Positions 1 to 7,726 of a stretch of 13,906 nt of DNA are shown piece by piece; within the stretch, counting starts at the first letter, position 1; every line of letters begins with the position of its first letter. The stretch covers positions 1-13,906 of the forward strand of contig JAADFM010000010.1 of NCBI GenBank assembly GCA_013152845.1. The letters run 5' to 3'. Made by a program: the position numbers and the translations under genes. The notes below the pieces were generated by a model that made no database searches, had not been told where the DNA came from, and saw only the letters and a program-made list of their open reading frames with translations. This stretch comes from Methanobacteriota archaeon (lineage in GTDB: Archaea > Hydrothermarchaeota > Hydrothermarchaeia > Hydrothermarchaeales > JAADFM01).

Positions 1-2637
1 GGCGGCATCCCTGCCGTAGGAGAGGACCAGGTTGGCGCTGGTCTGCATGGCCCTGACCTCCCTCTTCTCCGCCGGTGACAGGGTCTCGCCCCGCTTGAAC
101 CTCCGGTAGAGTTTCTTCTTGTCCCTGTTGTCCCTTCCCTTCAGGACCGCGATGAGGCCCGCCCCGCAGCTTGGGCAGACCGGGCGCTCGGGCATGCTGT
201 TGACCCGGTAGGATGCCGACCAGCGGGTGCAGTAGATGCAGAAGAGCTCCAGCCTCCGGCGTCCGATGCGCCTTTTCAGCGCCCTGAGGATCATCCTCTC
301 GGCCCTCTCCGGCAGGACCACCTCGGCATAGGACGAAAGGCCCAGCTCCGAGAGGGGCGACGGGCTCTTCAGGGAGAGGAACCGCAGCTCCATCTCTCCC
401 CTTTTCATGGCCTCCATCACCCCCCGGGTGTTCTCCAGGTCCAGGTTCTCCCTGAAGAGCTCCTTGAGTGTCTCCTGGTAGATGACGGTATCCTCGTAGG
501 CCTCGATTATCTTCTTCATCCCCAGGCTGGTATAGGTGAAGCCCCTTGAAAGGGCGCCGAACCTCTTTGCCACGTGCACGAACTTCCAGCGGAAAAGACT
601 CGTCCTCTTGAGGGTCTTGGACAGCAGGGGCTCCACCAGCTCGAAATCGGTTTCAAAGAGCTCCTGGACCATATCCATCTCCAGCCTCCGGGGGGACTGG
701 AGGATGATCCTGTAGGCATCGGTCTGGAGGGTCACCGAGGAGCCCAGCCGGGAGCTCAGGAGGATGGAGAAGACCCGGCCCAGGGTCTGGTTGACCTTCA
801 TGCCGAAGCAGGCGTGGATGACGCAGAAGTTCTCGAAGACCTCCACCACCACCCTCCGGTCGTGGCCCACAGGTATCCCCTTCCTCAGGTGCTTCTTGAG
901 TGCTGAAAGCCCCCGCCGGATGGTGTACTCATCGGCCGGAAAACCCTCCAGTGCCCCCTCCCCCTCCTCCATGAACCGCCTCCTGAGCCGCCCCACCTCC
1001 ATGGCCACCTCGAACGGCACCGGTATCTCCTCCCCCACCCAGGAGGGGATGGCCCCCGCGACCTCGTCCACCGGCTCCACACCGATTTCCTCCTCGTCCA
1101 GGGAGACCACCATCCAGGGTCGGCCCTTGAAGATGATGAGGTTGCCGGGCTCCACGTAGTTGGCCACAAAAGCCTCGTCCAGGATGCCCACCCCGGTCCT
1201 GGAAGCGATGTTCCTGACAAAGAAGCGCCTCTCGTCAGGTATGGTGGAGAGGTTCTCGAAATAGTACCTGAAGCTCCCCCTGGTCTTGCCGTATTCCTCA
1301 TCCTCGAGCCATATCAGCCTCAGGTCGCTGAGGGTGGCCAGGACGGTATCGAACTCCTCCCTGGTGAGGTCCCGGAACACCCAGCTCCTCCTTACCACCG
1401 CCAGGGCGTCCTCCCTCCTGACCCTGCCCCGGTCCATGGCCAGCCCCACTATCTGGTGGGCCAGGACGTCATAGGGCCTGGGAGGTATCTGGATGCCCTC
1501 CAGTTCCTCTGCCAGGGCCTTCCTGGAAATCACCAGGGACTCCAGGATGTCGTCAGGGTCCGTGGAGATGATGAGGCCCTTGGACTTCCTGCCTATCCTG
1601 TGTCCCGAGCGGCCTATCCTCTGCAGCAGGCGGGTCACCTGGCGGGGGCTGGAGTACTGGACCACCAGGTCGATGGAGCCGACGTCGATACCCAGCTCCA
1701 GGGACGACGTGCATATAAGGGCCGGGAGCCTGCCCTCCTTGAACTCCGCCTCCACCTCCACCCTCACCTCCTGGGAGAGGGAGCTGTGGTGGATGCCCGC
1801 CTCCAGAAGGCGCAACCTGTGGGCAAGGACCTCGGCCATCTCCCTGGTATTGACGAAAATCAGGGTCGAGGTGTGACCTGCGATGAGCTCCTTTATCCTG
1901 CGGAGCCTCGATGCCGCATCCAGGCCCGCGATAATCTGCTCCGATATCTCCCGGTCCTCCCTGGTGGGCCTGGGCCGCTCAACCCCGAGCTCCACGTCCT
2001 TTGATGCCGGGACCTTCACCACCCTGGTATCCCTGGAGAGAAATCCCGCCACCTCGTCCACCGAACCGATGGTAGCGCTCAGGCCGATGCGCTGGAACTC
2101 TCCCGCAACCTCCCGTAGCCGCTCCAGGCCCAGGCTCAGCTGCACCCCCCGCTTGTCCTCGGCCAGCTCGTGGATCTCGTCGATTACCACCCACCCGACA
2201 CCTGCCAGGTGGCGGCGCATGACCTTCCCGGGCAGTATGGCCTGGAGGGTCTCGGGGGTGGTGATGAGCATGTCCGGGGGCTCCAGGGCCTGCTTCCTCC
2301 TCTGGTAGGACGACGTATCCCCGTGGCGGACGGCCACCTCTATCCCCAGCTGCCGGCCCCACCACTCAAGCCTTGTCAGTAGGTCCCGGTTCAGGGCGCG
2401 GAGTGGGGTTATGTAGAGGACCTTTATCCCCTCCCTCCTGCCGGCCTCCAGGAACCGGTGGAACACCGGGAGGATGGCCGCCTCGGTCTTCCCTATGCCG
2501 GTGGGGGCTATGACCAGGACGTCCTCCCCTTCAAGGATCGGCGGGATGGCCGCCTCCTGGACCTCCGTGGGGCGCTTGAACCCCTGGCGGCTGAGGGCCG
2601 TCCGAATCTCCTTTCTCAGGAGGGAATAGGCCTTCAT
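1..2637 (-). CDS. Lhr-type superfamily 2 DNA/RNA helicase (C-terminus beyond window)
   Basis: An ATP-dependent SF2 helicase of the Lhr (large helicase-related) family, associated with DNA repair and recombination. The frame is open for 879 codons from ATG 2637 to base 1 with no stop, so the 3' end is missing. Visible motifs are a Q-like region TEVQ (about residue 24), Walker A APTGIGKT (44-51), Ia TPLRAL (77-82), Ib TTPETLQ (126-132), DEIH box (153-156), SAT (187-189), motif IV LIFVNTRE (259-266), motif V SLELGIDVG (312-320) and motif VI QRIGRSGHR (339-347). The last is typical of Lhr. The region after about residue 390 fits the winged-helix and Lhr-specific core. A four-cysteine zinc ribbon lies near the end: Cys800-x2-Cys803 and Cys821-x2-Cys824. 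The start codon overlaps the stop of the upstream RNase H-fold gene as ATGA, implying translational coupling. The family call is secure; assignment to an archaeal Lhr subgroup is not possible here. Confidence 0.93.
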   Translation of the reverse strand, partial: MKAYSLLRKEIRTALSRQGFKRPTEVQEAAIPPILEGEDVLVIAPTGIGKTEAAILPVFHRFLEAGRREGIKVLYITPLRALNRDLLTRLEWWGRQLGIEVAVRHGDTSSYQRRKQALEPPDMLITTPETLQAILPGKVMRRHLAGVGWVVIDEIHELAEDKRGVQLSLGLERLREVAGEFQRIGLSATIGSVDEVAGFLSRDTRVVKVPASKDVELGVERPRPTREDREISEQIIAGLDAASRLRRIKELIAGHTSTLIFVNTREMAEVLAHRLRLLEAGIHHSSLSQEVRVEVEAEFKEGRLPALICTSSLELGIDVGSIDLVVQYSSPRQVTRLLQRIGRSGHRIGRKSKGLIISTDPDDILESLVISRKALAEELEGIQIPPRPYDVLAHQIVGLAMDRGRVRREDALAVVRRSWVFRDLTREEFDTVLATLSDLRLIWLEDEEYGKTRGSFRYYFENLSTIPDERRFFVRNIASRTGVGILDEAFVANYVEPGNLIIFKGRPWMVVSLDEEEIGVEPVDEVAGAIPSWVGEEIPVPFEVAMEVGRLRRRFMEEGEGALEGFPADEYTIRRGLSALKKHLRKGIPVGHDRRVVVEVFENFCVIHACFGMKVNQTLGRVFSILLSSRLGSSVTLQTDAYRIILQSPRRLEMDMVQELFETDFELVEPLLSKTLKRTSLFRWKFVHVAKRFGALSRGFTYTSLGMKKIIEAYEDTVIYQETLKELFRENLDLENTRGVMEAMKRGEMELRFLSLKSPSPLSELGLSSYAEVVLPERAERMILRALKRRIGRRRLELFCIYCTRWSASYRVNSMPERPVCPSCGAGLIAVLKGRDNRDKKKLYRRFKRGETLSPAEKREVRAMQTSANLVLSYGRDAA

Positions 2638-3391
2638 TTCCTGCCCCGCTGGACCTCGATGGCCTCCTCCAGGGTGAGCTCCCCTGCCGCCACCCTGGCG
2701 GCCAGCTCCTCGGATATGGTGATATCCCCGCTCATCCTCCTGCTCCTCTTCTGGATGGTCTTCCTCTCGCCCTTTGTGGGGCGGGGTTTTATCGTGGTCC
2801 TCAGGGGCCTGCCCTCCTTGAAGGCGATGTTTATGGCCGCAACGACGTTGGGTCCCGGCCGGCCGGCCACCACCGGGGTGGTACCCCTCTCGTCCACCAT
2901 ATACACAGGGAGCTCGAAGTTCTCCTGGAGGGTCTTCAGTATCCGGTCCCGGAAGACACCGCCGCCCGTCCCGCACTTGATGCGGTGGACCCCGGGATAG
3001 GCCTTCCGTATCTCCTCGACCGCCTCCCTTACGGCCTCGGGTTCGGGCAGCTCCCTTGTCAGGAGGATGCGGTTGCCGGCCACTGCCGCAATCCCGGGCC
3101 TCTTGCCGGGGTCGATGCCGATGACGACCCGGCCGGGGGCACGGGGGCCGAACCGCAGGGCTGCCACGGCCAGGGAGACGGCCAGGCGGGCCTCCCCTTC
3201 GGCTATGACCCTGGGGAAATCGAGCTTCCGGGCCTCCTCGGGGCTTGTGAGCACCACCGATGTCCCGGGCGGGATTTCGTCCCCCAGGGAGAGGCTTTCG
3301 AATTCAATCCCCTGCTTCTTCAGCTCCTCCGCTACCGCATAATAGTACCGGGGGTCGTCGGTGACAAGGGCAATCCCGGGGATATTATCAC
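2634..3391 (-). CDS. RuvC/YqgF-like RNase H-fold protein (start region probably frameshifted)
   Basis: A predicted RNase H-fold protein resembling RuvC/YqgF resolvase-type nucleases; no exact family is recognised. With GTG 3391 as start and one added base it has 252 residues. Residues 1-85 form an alpha/beta domain (IALVTDDP, then VVLTSPEEA). The RNase H-like core begins at VVIGIDPGKRPG (about 89-100), whose Asp94 in the DPG turn is the expected first metal ligand. YMVDERGTTP (164-173) matches the DERxT segment of YqgF. Near the third acidic position the sequence reads GPNVVAAINIA (180-190), with Asn where an acid is usual, so nuclease activity is uncertain. The tail is basic (KPRPTKGERKTIQKRSRR, 202-219) and may bind nucleic acid, followed by a short helical segment. 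No ATG or TTG start exists in frame near the natural boundary. GTG 3391 overlaps the DUF63 stop as GTGA but is in frame only if a base is missing around 3378-3384. A longer open frame up to 3497 runs out of frame through DUF63 and is not credible. The stop overlaps the Lhr start. Confidence 0.72.
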
Positions 3392-4169
3392 CCCAAGAGC
3401 AGGATTGTGAGGGTGTCCCTGAGGCCGGGGGAGAAGCCCAGGACAAAGAAGGCAAAGTACCAGAATTCCCGGTTCTCCACCCAGTGGCGGATGGCATAGA
3501 ATACCGCCCCCAGGGCCACCGCCTTGGCAGGGTATATCACATAGGCGGTGCCCACCGCCTGGATGAGCCAGTTCTCGAAGACGTGTTCCTCGAAATACCC
3601 CAGGTACTCCACCGCCACTATCGTCGCACTTGCGTCCAGCATGTGGCCGATGAGCACCGCCCTGGCCAGGGTCTCCTTCACCCCGGCCCAGTTCCCGATG
3701 AGGTAGAAAACCCCGAGGATGCCAGGAAGAGGGGCATTATGTAGAGGAGGGGCTTTAGGGTGAGGAGGTTGGATGCCACCAGATACACCGGGTAGGGCAG
3801 GGCCGCCAGCCCCACGGCACCCATGGTTTTGTGGTACCCGAGCCCGGTCCGCTCCTGGACGGCCAGGCCCAGGCCCAGGCCGCCTGCTGCGATGAGGAAG
3901 ATGGTGAAAAAGATGCCCGGGGTGATGAGAAAGGCCGTCCGAGGCAGGACCGAGGCATCAACCAGGGAGCGCAGGACCGAGGCCAGGACCAGGTAGGGGA
4001 ACACACCCGCCAGAAAGTCCCGGTCTATCCTGACTTTCAGCCGCTCCACCAGGGCCTCGCCGGCCATTATCCCCAGGCCCAGGAGGAGACCGTAGACTAC
4101 GGTATTGACCGCATTGTAGCCGGTGCCCTGGTATATGGGGTCGATGAAGTACTCCCTGAAAAAGTCCAT
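3388..4169 (-). CDS. DUF63 family integral membrane protein (single-base frameshift)
   Basis: A polytopic membrane protein of the archaeal DUF63 family; its biochemical function is unknown. Reading starts at ATG 4169 (MDFFREYFIDPIYQGTGYN) and continues to about 3721, where the frame breaks. The rest (residues resuming as GVFYLIGNWAGVKETL) runs to TGA 3388-3390. Adding one G at the CTGGC near 3721-3725 gives LFLGILGVFYLIGNW and a single 260-residue protein, the size expected for the family. Hallmarks on both sides of the break are RSLVDASVLPR in the first half, and GHMLDASAT plus the terminal SPGLRDTL in the second. At least six hydrophobic segments are visible. The upstream side is a divergent promoter with a TATA-like element about 28 nt from the start codon. 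It is the first gene of the DUF63/RNase H-fold/Lhr operon. Because both halves keep conserved family motifs, the break looks more like a sequence error than decay. Confidence 0.85.
3719..3726 (-). other. Probable single-base deletion (frameshift) in the DUF63 gene
   Basis: Left of this point the frame opening at 4169 would end in a short unrelated tail (SSGFSTSSGTGPG then TGA at 3678-3680). The family-like sequence continues in the other frame. One inserted base restores continuity. Confidence 0.75.
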
Positions 4170-4223
4170 TTACACCCTACTATTGCAAACATATTAATTA
4201 ACAATTGCCGAAAAATATTGGAC
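4170..4223. promoter_or_regulatory. Divergent archaeal promoter with palindromic TATA-like element
   Basis: This 54-bp gap separates the divergently transcribed DUF63 operon (start 4169, minus) and the MgtC/DUF4010 gene (start 4224, plus). It is sharply AT-rich against its GC-rich flanks. The palindrome TTAATTAA occupies 4194-4201 inside ACATATTAATTAACAATT. Its centre is about 26.5 nt from the plus-strand ATG and 28.5 nt from the minus-strand ATG, which is the usual archaeal TATA-to-start-site distance. Neither start codon has a Shine-Dalgarno match upstream, consistent with leaderless transcripts in both directions. A second AT block (AAAAATATT, 4211-4219) lies close to the plus-strand start. 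The promoter assignment is inferred from spacing and composition. Confidence 0.65.
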
Positions 4224-5461
4224 ATGGGCGATGTGGAGTTCCTGAAGATGCTCATCATCTCGGCCCTTGTGGGAGGGCTCCTGGGGGTGGAGAGGGAGCT
4301 CAAGGTCCAGGTCCTGGCCGGGACCAGGACATTCATGTTCGCCTCCATGCTGGCCGCCCTCAGCGTCTATGTATCTGACCTCCTGCACCTGCCGGGGTTT
4401 GTCCTGGTGAGTTTCTTCGGGTTCCTTGCGATAACCACCATCCTCGCCATCGTCAAGAACTTCCGTTCATTCGACTACGGGGTCACCACACCAATCGCCT
4501 TCATCATCGCCTATATCCTGGGGACCCTTGTGGGGCTGGGCCTATACTTCGAGGCCATCGCCGGCAGCATCATCGTCACCAGCTTCCTGATATTCAAGAA
4601 GTACACCATCTGGCTCTCCGAGACCCTCACCCACGACGAGATGCGCTCTGCCCTGGAGTTCGGCATCATCGCCTTCGTCCTCTATCCTGTGGCCCCCACC
4701 GACTGGGCCTCATCATCCCCCAGCAGCTCCTCCTCATCGTCATCGTGGTCTCCTCCATCGGGTTCGCCGGGTTCCTGGCACTGCGCAGGATCGGGCCCGA
4801 AAAGGGTCTGCCGGTTGTGGGGGCCCTGGGGGGGCTTGTCAACAGCGAGGCCACAACGAGCGCACTGGCCATAAAGGTGAAGGACAACCCCGGCCTGGTC
4901 CCGAACGCCCTCATCGGGATACTCTATTCAAACTCGGTGATGCTGCTGAGGAACCTGGTCCTGGCAGGGGTCATCAGCCTGGGAATGGCCTCCATCATGG
5001 CGGTCCCCCATTTTATCATGGGCGGGGTCGGGGCCCTTGCGGCCTATTCCTTCAGCAAAAAGATAAAAAGGCCTGCAAAGGATACCGCCATCGAGCTCCA
5101 GTCCCCCTTCGCCATCTGGCCTTCCATTAAGTTCGGCATCATGTTCGCCACCATCTCCATCGTGGTCCTGTTCATCAAGGACTTCGGCACCGGCGGGGTA
5201 TATGTGGCCTCCATCCTGGGAGGTCTTGTATCCAGCGCCGCCGTGGTGGCCTCCCTGGCGTCTTTTGCCGTCAAAGGCTCGATGAGCATCCAGACGGCGG
5301 CCTATGCGGGAATCCTCTCCTCCATGACCAGTACCCTGAACAAGATACTCCTGGCAAGAATCAGCGGCTCAGACAGACTCATGAAAAACCTCGTACTGCC
5401 CGCCCTGCTGACCGCGGGGGCGGGATTTGTCTCCCTCTTGGGCCTCTGGCTGTTCTACTGA
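4224..5461 (+). CDS. MgtC/SapB-DUF4010 family membrane protein (single-base frameshift)
   Basis: An integral membrane protein with an N-terminal MgtC/SapB domain and a C-terminal DUF4010 domain. The family is sometimes linked to magnesium or ion homeostasis, but the substrate is unproven. From ATG 4224 (MGDVEFLKML) the MgtC signature GGLLGVERE, AGTRTFMFASML and DYGVTTPIAF is clear in the first 100 residues. The frame breaks at about 4701-4703. Beyond it the other frame gives LGLIIPQQLLLIVIVV, then the DUF4010 hallmark GGLVNSEATTSALA, ending with TGA at 5459-5461. One added base joins the halves into about 412 residues, a normal family length, with roughly ten or more membrane helices. If the frame were not repaired, the first half would end in an implausible serine/proline-rich tail. 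The gene is monocistronic, starts from the divergent promoter and overlaps the convergent LEA-like gene by 7 bp. Confidence 0.87.
4698..4706 (+). other. Probable single-base deletion (frameshift) in the MgtC/DUF4010 gene
   Basis: Upstream the reading frame is ALEFGIIAFVLYPVAPTD. Downstream, LGLIIPQQ is in the frame reached by adding one base next to GACTGG. The junction falls in the loop before the DUF4010 helices, and both sides retain family-like sequence. Confidence 0.75.
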
Positions 5462-6240
5462 GCGAACCCCTGGAGGGCAGCCAGGAGCTCGGGGTTGTTG
5501 GCCACATCCTGGAGCTTCAAATCCGCAAGTCCCTGCTGTTCAAGGACCATCTTCATCCGGTCAACCTCCTCCTGGGATATCTGCCTCCCCTCCACTTCCT
5601 CCAGGTCGGCGATGAACTCCGGGGAATCCAGGGCCTCCATGATGGTCATGTCGGGGTTGGTCCTGAGCTGGTTGTCGATGGCCTCCATCACGCCTACAAT
5701 AGGGGTCCCTTCCATGGCGTTTATCGAGGACAGGAACTGGGTTGTGTCGATGGGCACGGGTATGGGGGGTATGGGGATGGCCACCGGCCTGGTGTGGATC
5801 TTCCCGCCCACCTTGACATCCACCTGGTCCTTGCCAGCCAGGAGACCCCTGAGGGCGGAGATTCCCAGACTGGAGACGAAGTTGACCTCCACCGTGACCG
5901 AGGAGCCAGCCGGTATAACAGTCTCCTTGATGCTCCCCGAGCCTACCAGGGTGTTATCCACGTAGAGGTCCAGGTCAATCCCGGGTACCCTGGTGTCCCC
6001 CCCGGGATTTTTGATATCTATGGTCCCCTGGAAGGTTATGGGACTGAGGGATACTGGCTGGATGGACCCGGGCTGGATGTCAAGGCCCTGGAGGGGCCTT
6101 ATGACACCGAAGTATATGTAGGCCACCCCGAAGATGGACATAAGGATGATGACGCCGATGATGATCGCCGCAATCTTCACGGGTGATGGGCCCTTTTTGG
6201 GAGCCTCGGGTCTGGTTTCTCCGTGGACCTCACCTGACAT
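5455..6240 (-). CDS. Membrane-anchored LEA type 2-like (WHy-type) protein
   Basis: A 261-residue protein with a short charged, proline-containing N-terminus (MSGEVHGETRPEAPKKGPSP). One membrane helix follows at about residues 21-47 (VKIAAIIIGVIILMS onward). Next comes an extracytoplasmic beta domain resembling late-embryogenesis-abundant type 2/water-stress domains: TFQGTIDIKNPGG, IDLDLYVDNTLVGSGS, then VIPAGSSVTVEV. Those alternating-strand motifs are typical of archaeal LEA_2 proteins, whose function is poorly known. The last 85 or so residues are helical and acidic, with repeated short leucine/glutamate stretches and no recognised domain. ATG 6240 is chosen because a TATA-like box sits 26 nt upstream. 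A longer frame to 6336 would run antisense-free but out of frame through the nuoN end and lacks support. The TAG stop (5455-5457) overlaps the end of the convergent MgtC/DUF4010 gene. The family match is moderate. Confidence 0.8.
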   Translation of the reverse strand: MSGEVHGETRPEAPKKGPSPVKIAAIIIGVIILMSIFGVAYIYFGVIRPLQGLDIQPGSIQPVSLSPITFQGTIDIKNPGGDTRVPGIDLDLYVDNTLVGSGSIKETVIPAGSSVTVEVNFVSSLGISALRGLLAGKDQVDVKVGGKIHTRPVAIPIPPIPVPIDTTQFLSSINAMEGTPIVGVMEAIDNQLRTNPDMTIMEALDSPEFIADLEEVEGRQISQEEVDRMKMVLEQQGLADLKLQDVANNPELLAALQGFAQ

Positions 6241-6261
6241 AACATAAACTTTCCCATTCTT

Positions 6262-6269
6262 GATATAAA
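6262..6269 (-). promoter_or_regulatory. TATA-like box of the LEA-like gene
   Basis: On the minus strand the sequence is TTTATATC inside TAATATTTATATCAAG. It is centred about 26 nt from ATG 6240, immediately after the nuoN TAA (6272-6274). No Shine-Dalgarno site precedes the ATG, so a leaderless mRNA separate from the complex I operon is inferred. Confidence 0.6.
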
Positions 6270-6271
6270 TA

Positions 6272-7726
6272 TTAATGCATGAGGGACCCTGCGCCCTCCA
6301 GGGCCATTCTATATACCGGTTCAGGATACAAACCAAGAACCACTATACCGGCAACCACAAGTAGTACCGCTAGGACATAAAACGCGGGTTCATGGACCTT
6401 CCCGCCCTGGGGCTCCATCCAGTACATGCGCATGACCACCCTGGCATAATAGTAGACGGACAGGGCCGAATTGAGGATGGCTATGAGCGCAAGCCAGAGT
6501 AGGCCGCCCTTAATGGCCGACAGGAAGAGGACGAACTTCGTGTAGAACCCGAAGGTCGGTGGTATCCCTGCCAGAGAGAGCAGGAGAATGGTCATCAGAA
6601 GGGCGGTCAAGGGGGCGCGCTTTCCCAGGCCGTTATAGTTCTCTAGGGAATCCCCCTCAGGTCCCTCTTCCCCCCCGCCCACCACCATATGGGCCACCAA
6701 GGCGACCACCACGAAGGCCCCCACCTTGCCCAAGGCATGGGAAAGGGCATGGAGGATCCCCCCGGTCAGGGCGAACTGGGCGGCCTCGGGGGAGTGGGCG
6801 ATGACTACAAAGGCAATAATCACATAGCCCGCATGGGCCACTGAGGAGTAGGCCAGCATCCGCTTGATGCTGTTCTGGGCTATGGCGACGACGTTGCCAA
6901 AGGTCATTGTGGCCACCGCCAAGATGGTGAAGACCAAGTACCACTGAAACTTCAGGGCCATGAGAGCCAAGAGGAAGACCCTGAAGGCGGCCACGAAACC
7001 CACGGTCTTGGAACCAGCAGAGAGGAAGGCCGAGACCACAGAGGGGGCACCCTGGTAGGTGTCCGGGGCCCACATGTGGAAGGGGACCAGGGCCATCTTG
7101 AACGCAAAGCCCACAAGGATGAGAATGGTCCCAAGGACTGCAATGGAGGACTGCTCAAGGAGATTGGAGTTCAGGATGGTTTCCAGATTGGTCTCGCCCG
7201 TTGCGCCATAGATGAAGGATATCCCGAAGAGGAGTATCCCTGCAGATAGGGCCCCTATGATGAAGTATTTCAATGAAGCCTCCATGGAACGGGGATTTTT
7301 CTTGTCGAAGCCGGCCAGGATATAGGTGGGCAGGCTCACCAGCTCAAAGGAGACAAAGATGATGATCAAGTCATTGGAGAAGGATACCAGCATCATCCCT
7401 GCGGTGGCAAGGAGGAGGAGGGCATAGTACTCGTCCTGATTGGGATGGTTCCCATAATACTCCAAGGATGCCAAGCAGACAACCAGGGAGACCATCAAGA
7501 ACAACAGGTTGAAGAACTGGCCGAAGGGATCTATGACTATGGAATTGGAGAACAGGGTCGCCCTTGTGTTGAAGTTCGCAAGGGTGATAAAGAAGGCTGC
7601 TAGAAGACCTATAATGGTGAGATATCCCAGTATCCTTTTCTCCTTTAGGAACAGCCCTGCCACTATTACAATAAAGGAGAGGAGGATTACCAGAAAAACC
7701 GGAGAAAGCAGCAGATAATCCGTCAT
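6272..7726 (-). CDS. nuoN: Complex I subunit N (NuoN/FpoN), antiporter-like
   Basis: A 484-residue integral membrane subunit of the complex I proton-pumping arm, predicted with about 14 helices in the cytoplasmic membrane. The family is clear from FELVSLPTYILAGF (127-140), PFHMWAPDTYQGAPSVVSA (215-233) and AYSSVAHAGY (292-301). Charged residues expected in the proton half-channels are present: Glu128 (helix 5), Lys210 (helix 7), Lys240 (helix 8) and Lys397 in GFYTKF (helix 12). The length equals that of E. coli NuoN. The start ATG 7726 overlaps the nuoM stop as ATGA and has a strong AGGAGGG site 5 nt upstream. It is the last gene of the operon, ending in TAA. The electron donor module lies outside the window, so NADH, F420H2 or ferredoxin use cannot be decided. 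Confidence 0.95.
   Translation of the reverse strand: MTDYLLLSPVFLVILLSFIVIVAGLFLKEKRILGYLTIIGLLAAFFITLANFNTRATLFSNSIVIDPFGQFFNLLFLMVSLVVCLASLEYYGNHPNQDEYYALLLLATAGMMLVSFSNDLIIIFVSFELVSLPTYILAGFDKKNPRSMEASLKYFIIGALSAGILLFGISFIYGATGETNLETILNSNLLEQSSIAVLGTILILVGFAFKMALVPFHMWAPDTYQGAPSVVSAFLSAGSKTVGFVAAFRVFLLALMALKFQWYLVFTILAVATMTFGNVVAIAQNSIKRMLAYSSVAHAGYVIIAFVVIAHSPEAAQFALTGGILHALSHALGKVGAFVVVALVAHMVVGGGEEGPEGDSLENYNGLGKRAPLTALLMTILLLSLAGIPPTFGFYTKFVLFLSAIKGGLLWLALIAILNSALSVYYYARVVMRMYWMEPQGGKVHEPAFYVLAVLLVVAGIVVLGLYPEPVYRMALEGAGSLMH

Noticed and set aside
885..1301. Arginine/serine-rich minus-strand frames at 885-1301, 1979-2365 and 516-719
   Set aside because: They are alternative frames within the intact Lhr helicase, which explains the coding signal in full.
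3392..3497. N-terminal extension of the RNase H-fold gene
   Set aside because: It lies out of frame within the conserved C-terminal part of DUF63 and its residues (W/S/P-rich) look non-coding.
3831..4223. Open frame on the plus strand running from 3831 into the MgtC/DUF4010 gene
   Set aside because: It is antisense to DUF63, its first 131 residues are polar and low in complexity, and the MgtC domain begins cleanly at ATG 4224 after a promoter.
4707..4874. Serine/proline-rich tail on the first half of MgtC/DUF4010
   Set aside because: It arises from reading past a one-base frame break; the true family sequence continues in the neighbouring frame.
5440..5475. Intrinsic terminator between MgtC/DUF4010 and the LEA-like gene
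   Set aside because: No T-run or hairpin was found; the coding ends overlap directly.
6241..6336. Longer start of the LEA-like protein inside nuoN
   Set aside because: It would cross the TATA-like box and overlap conserved nuoN coding sequence; ATG 6240 matches the promoter spacing.
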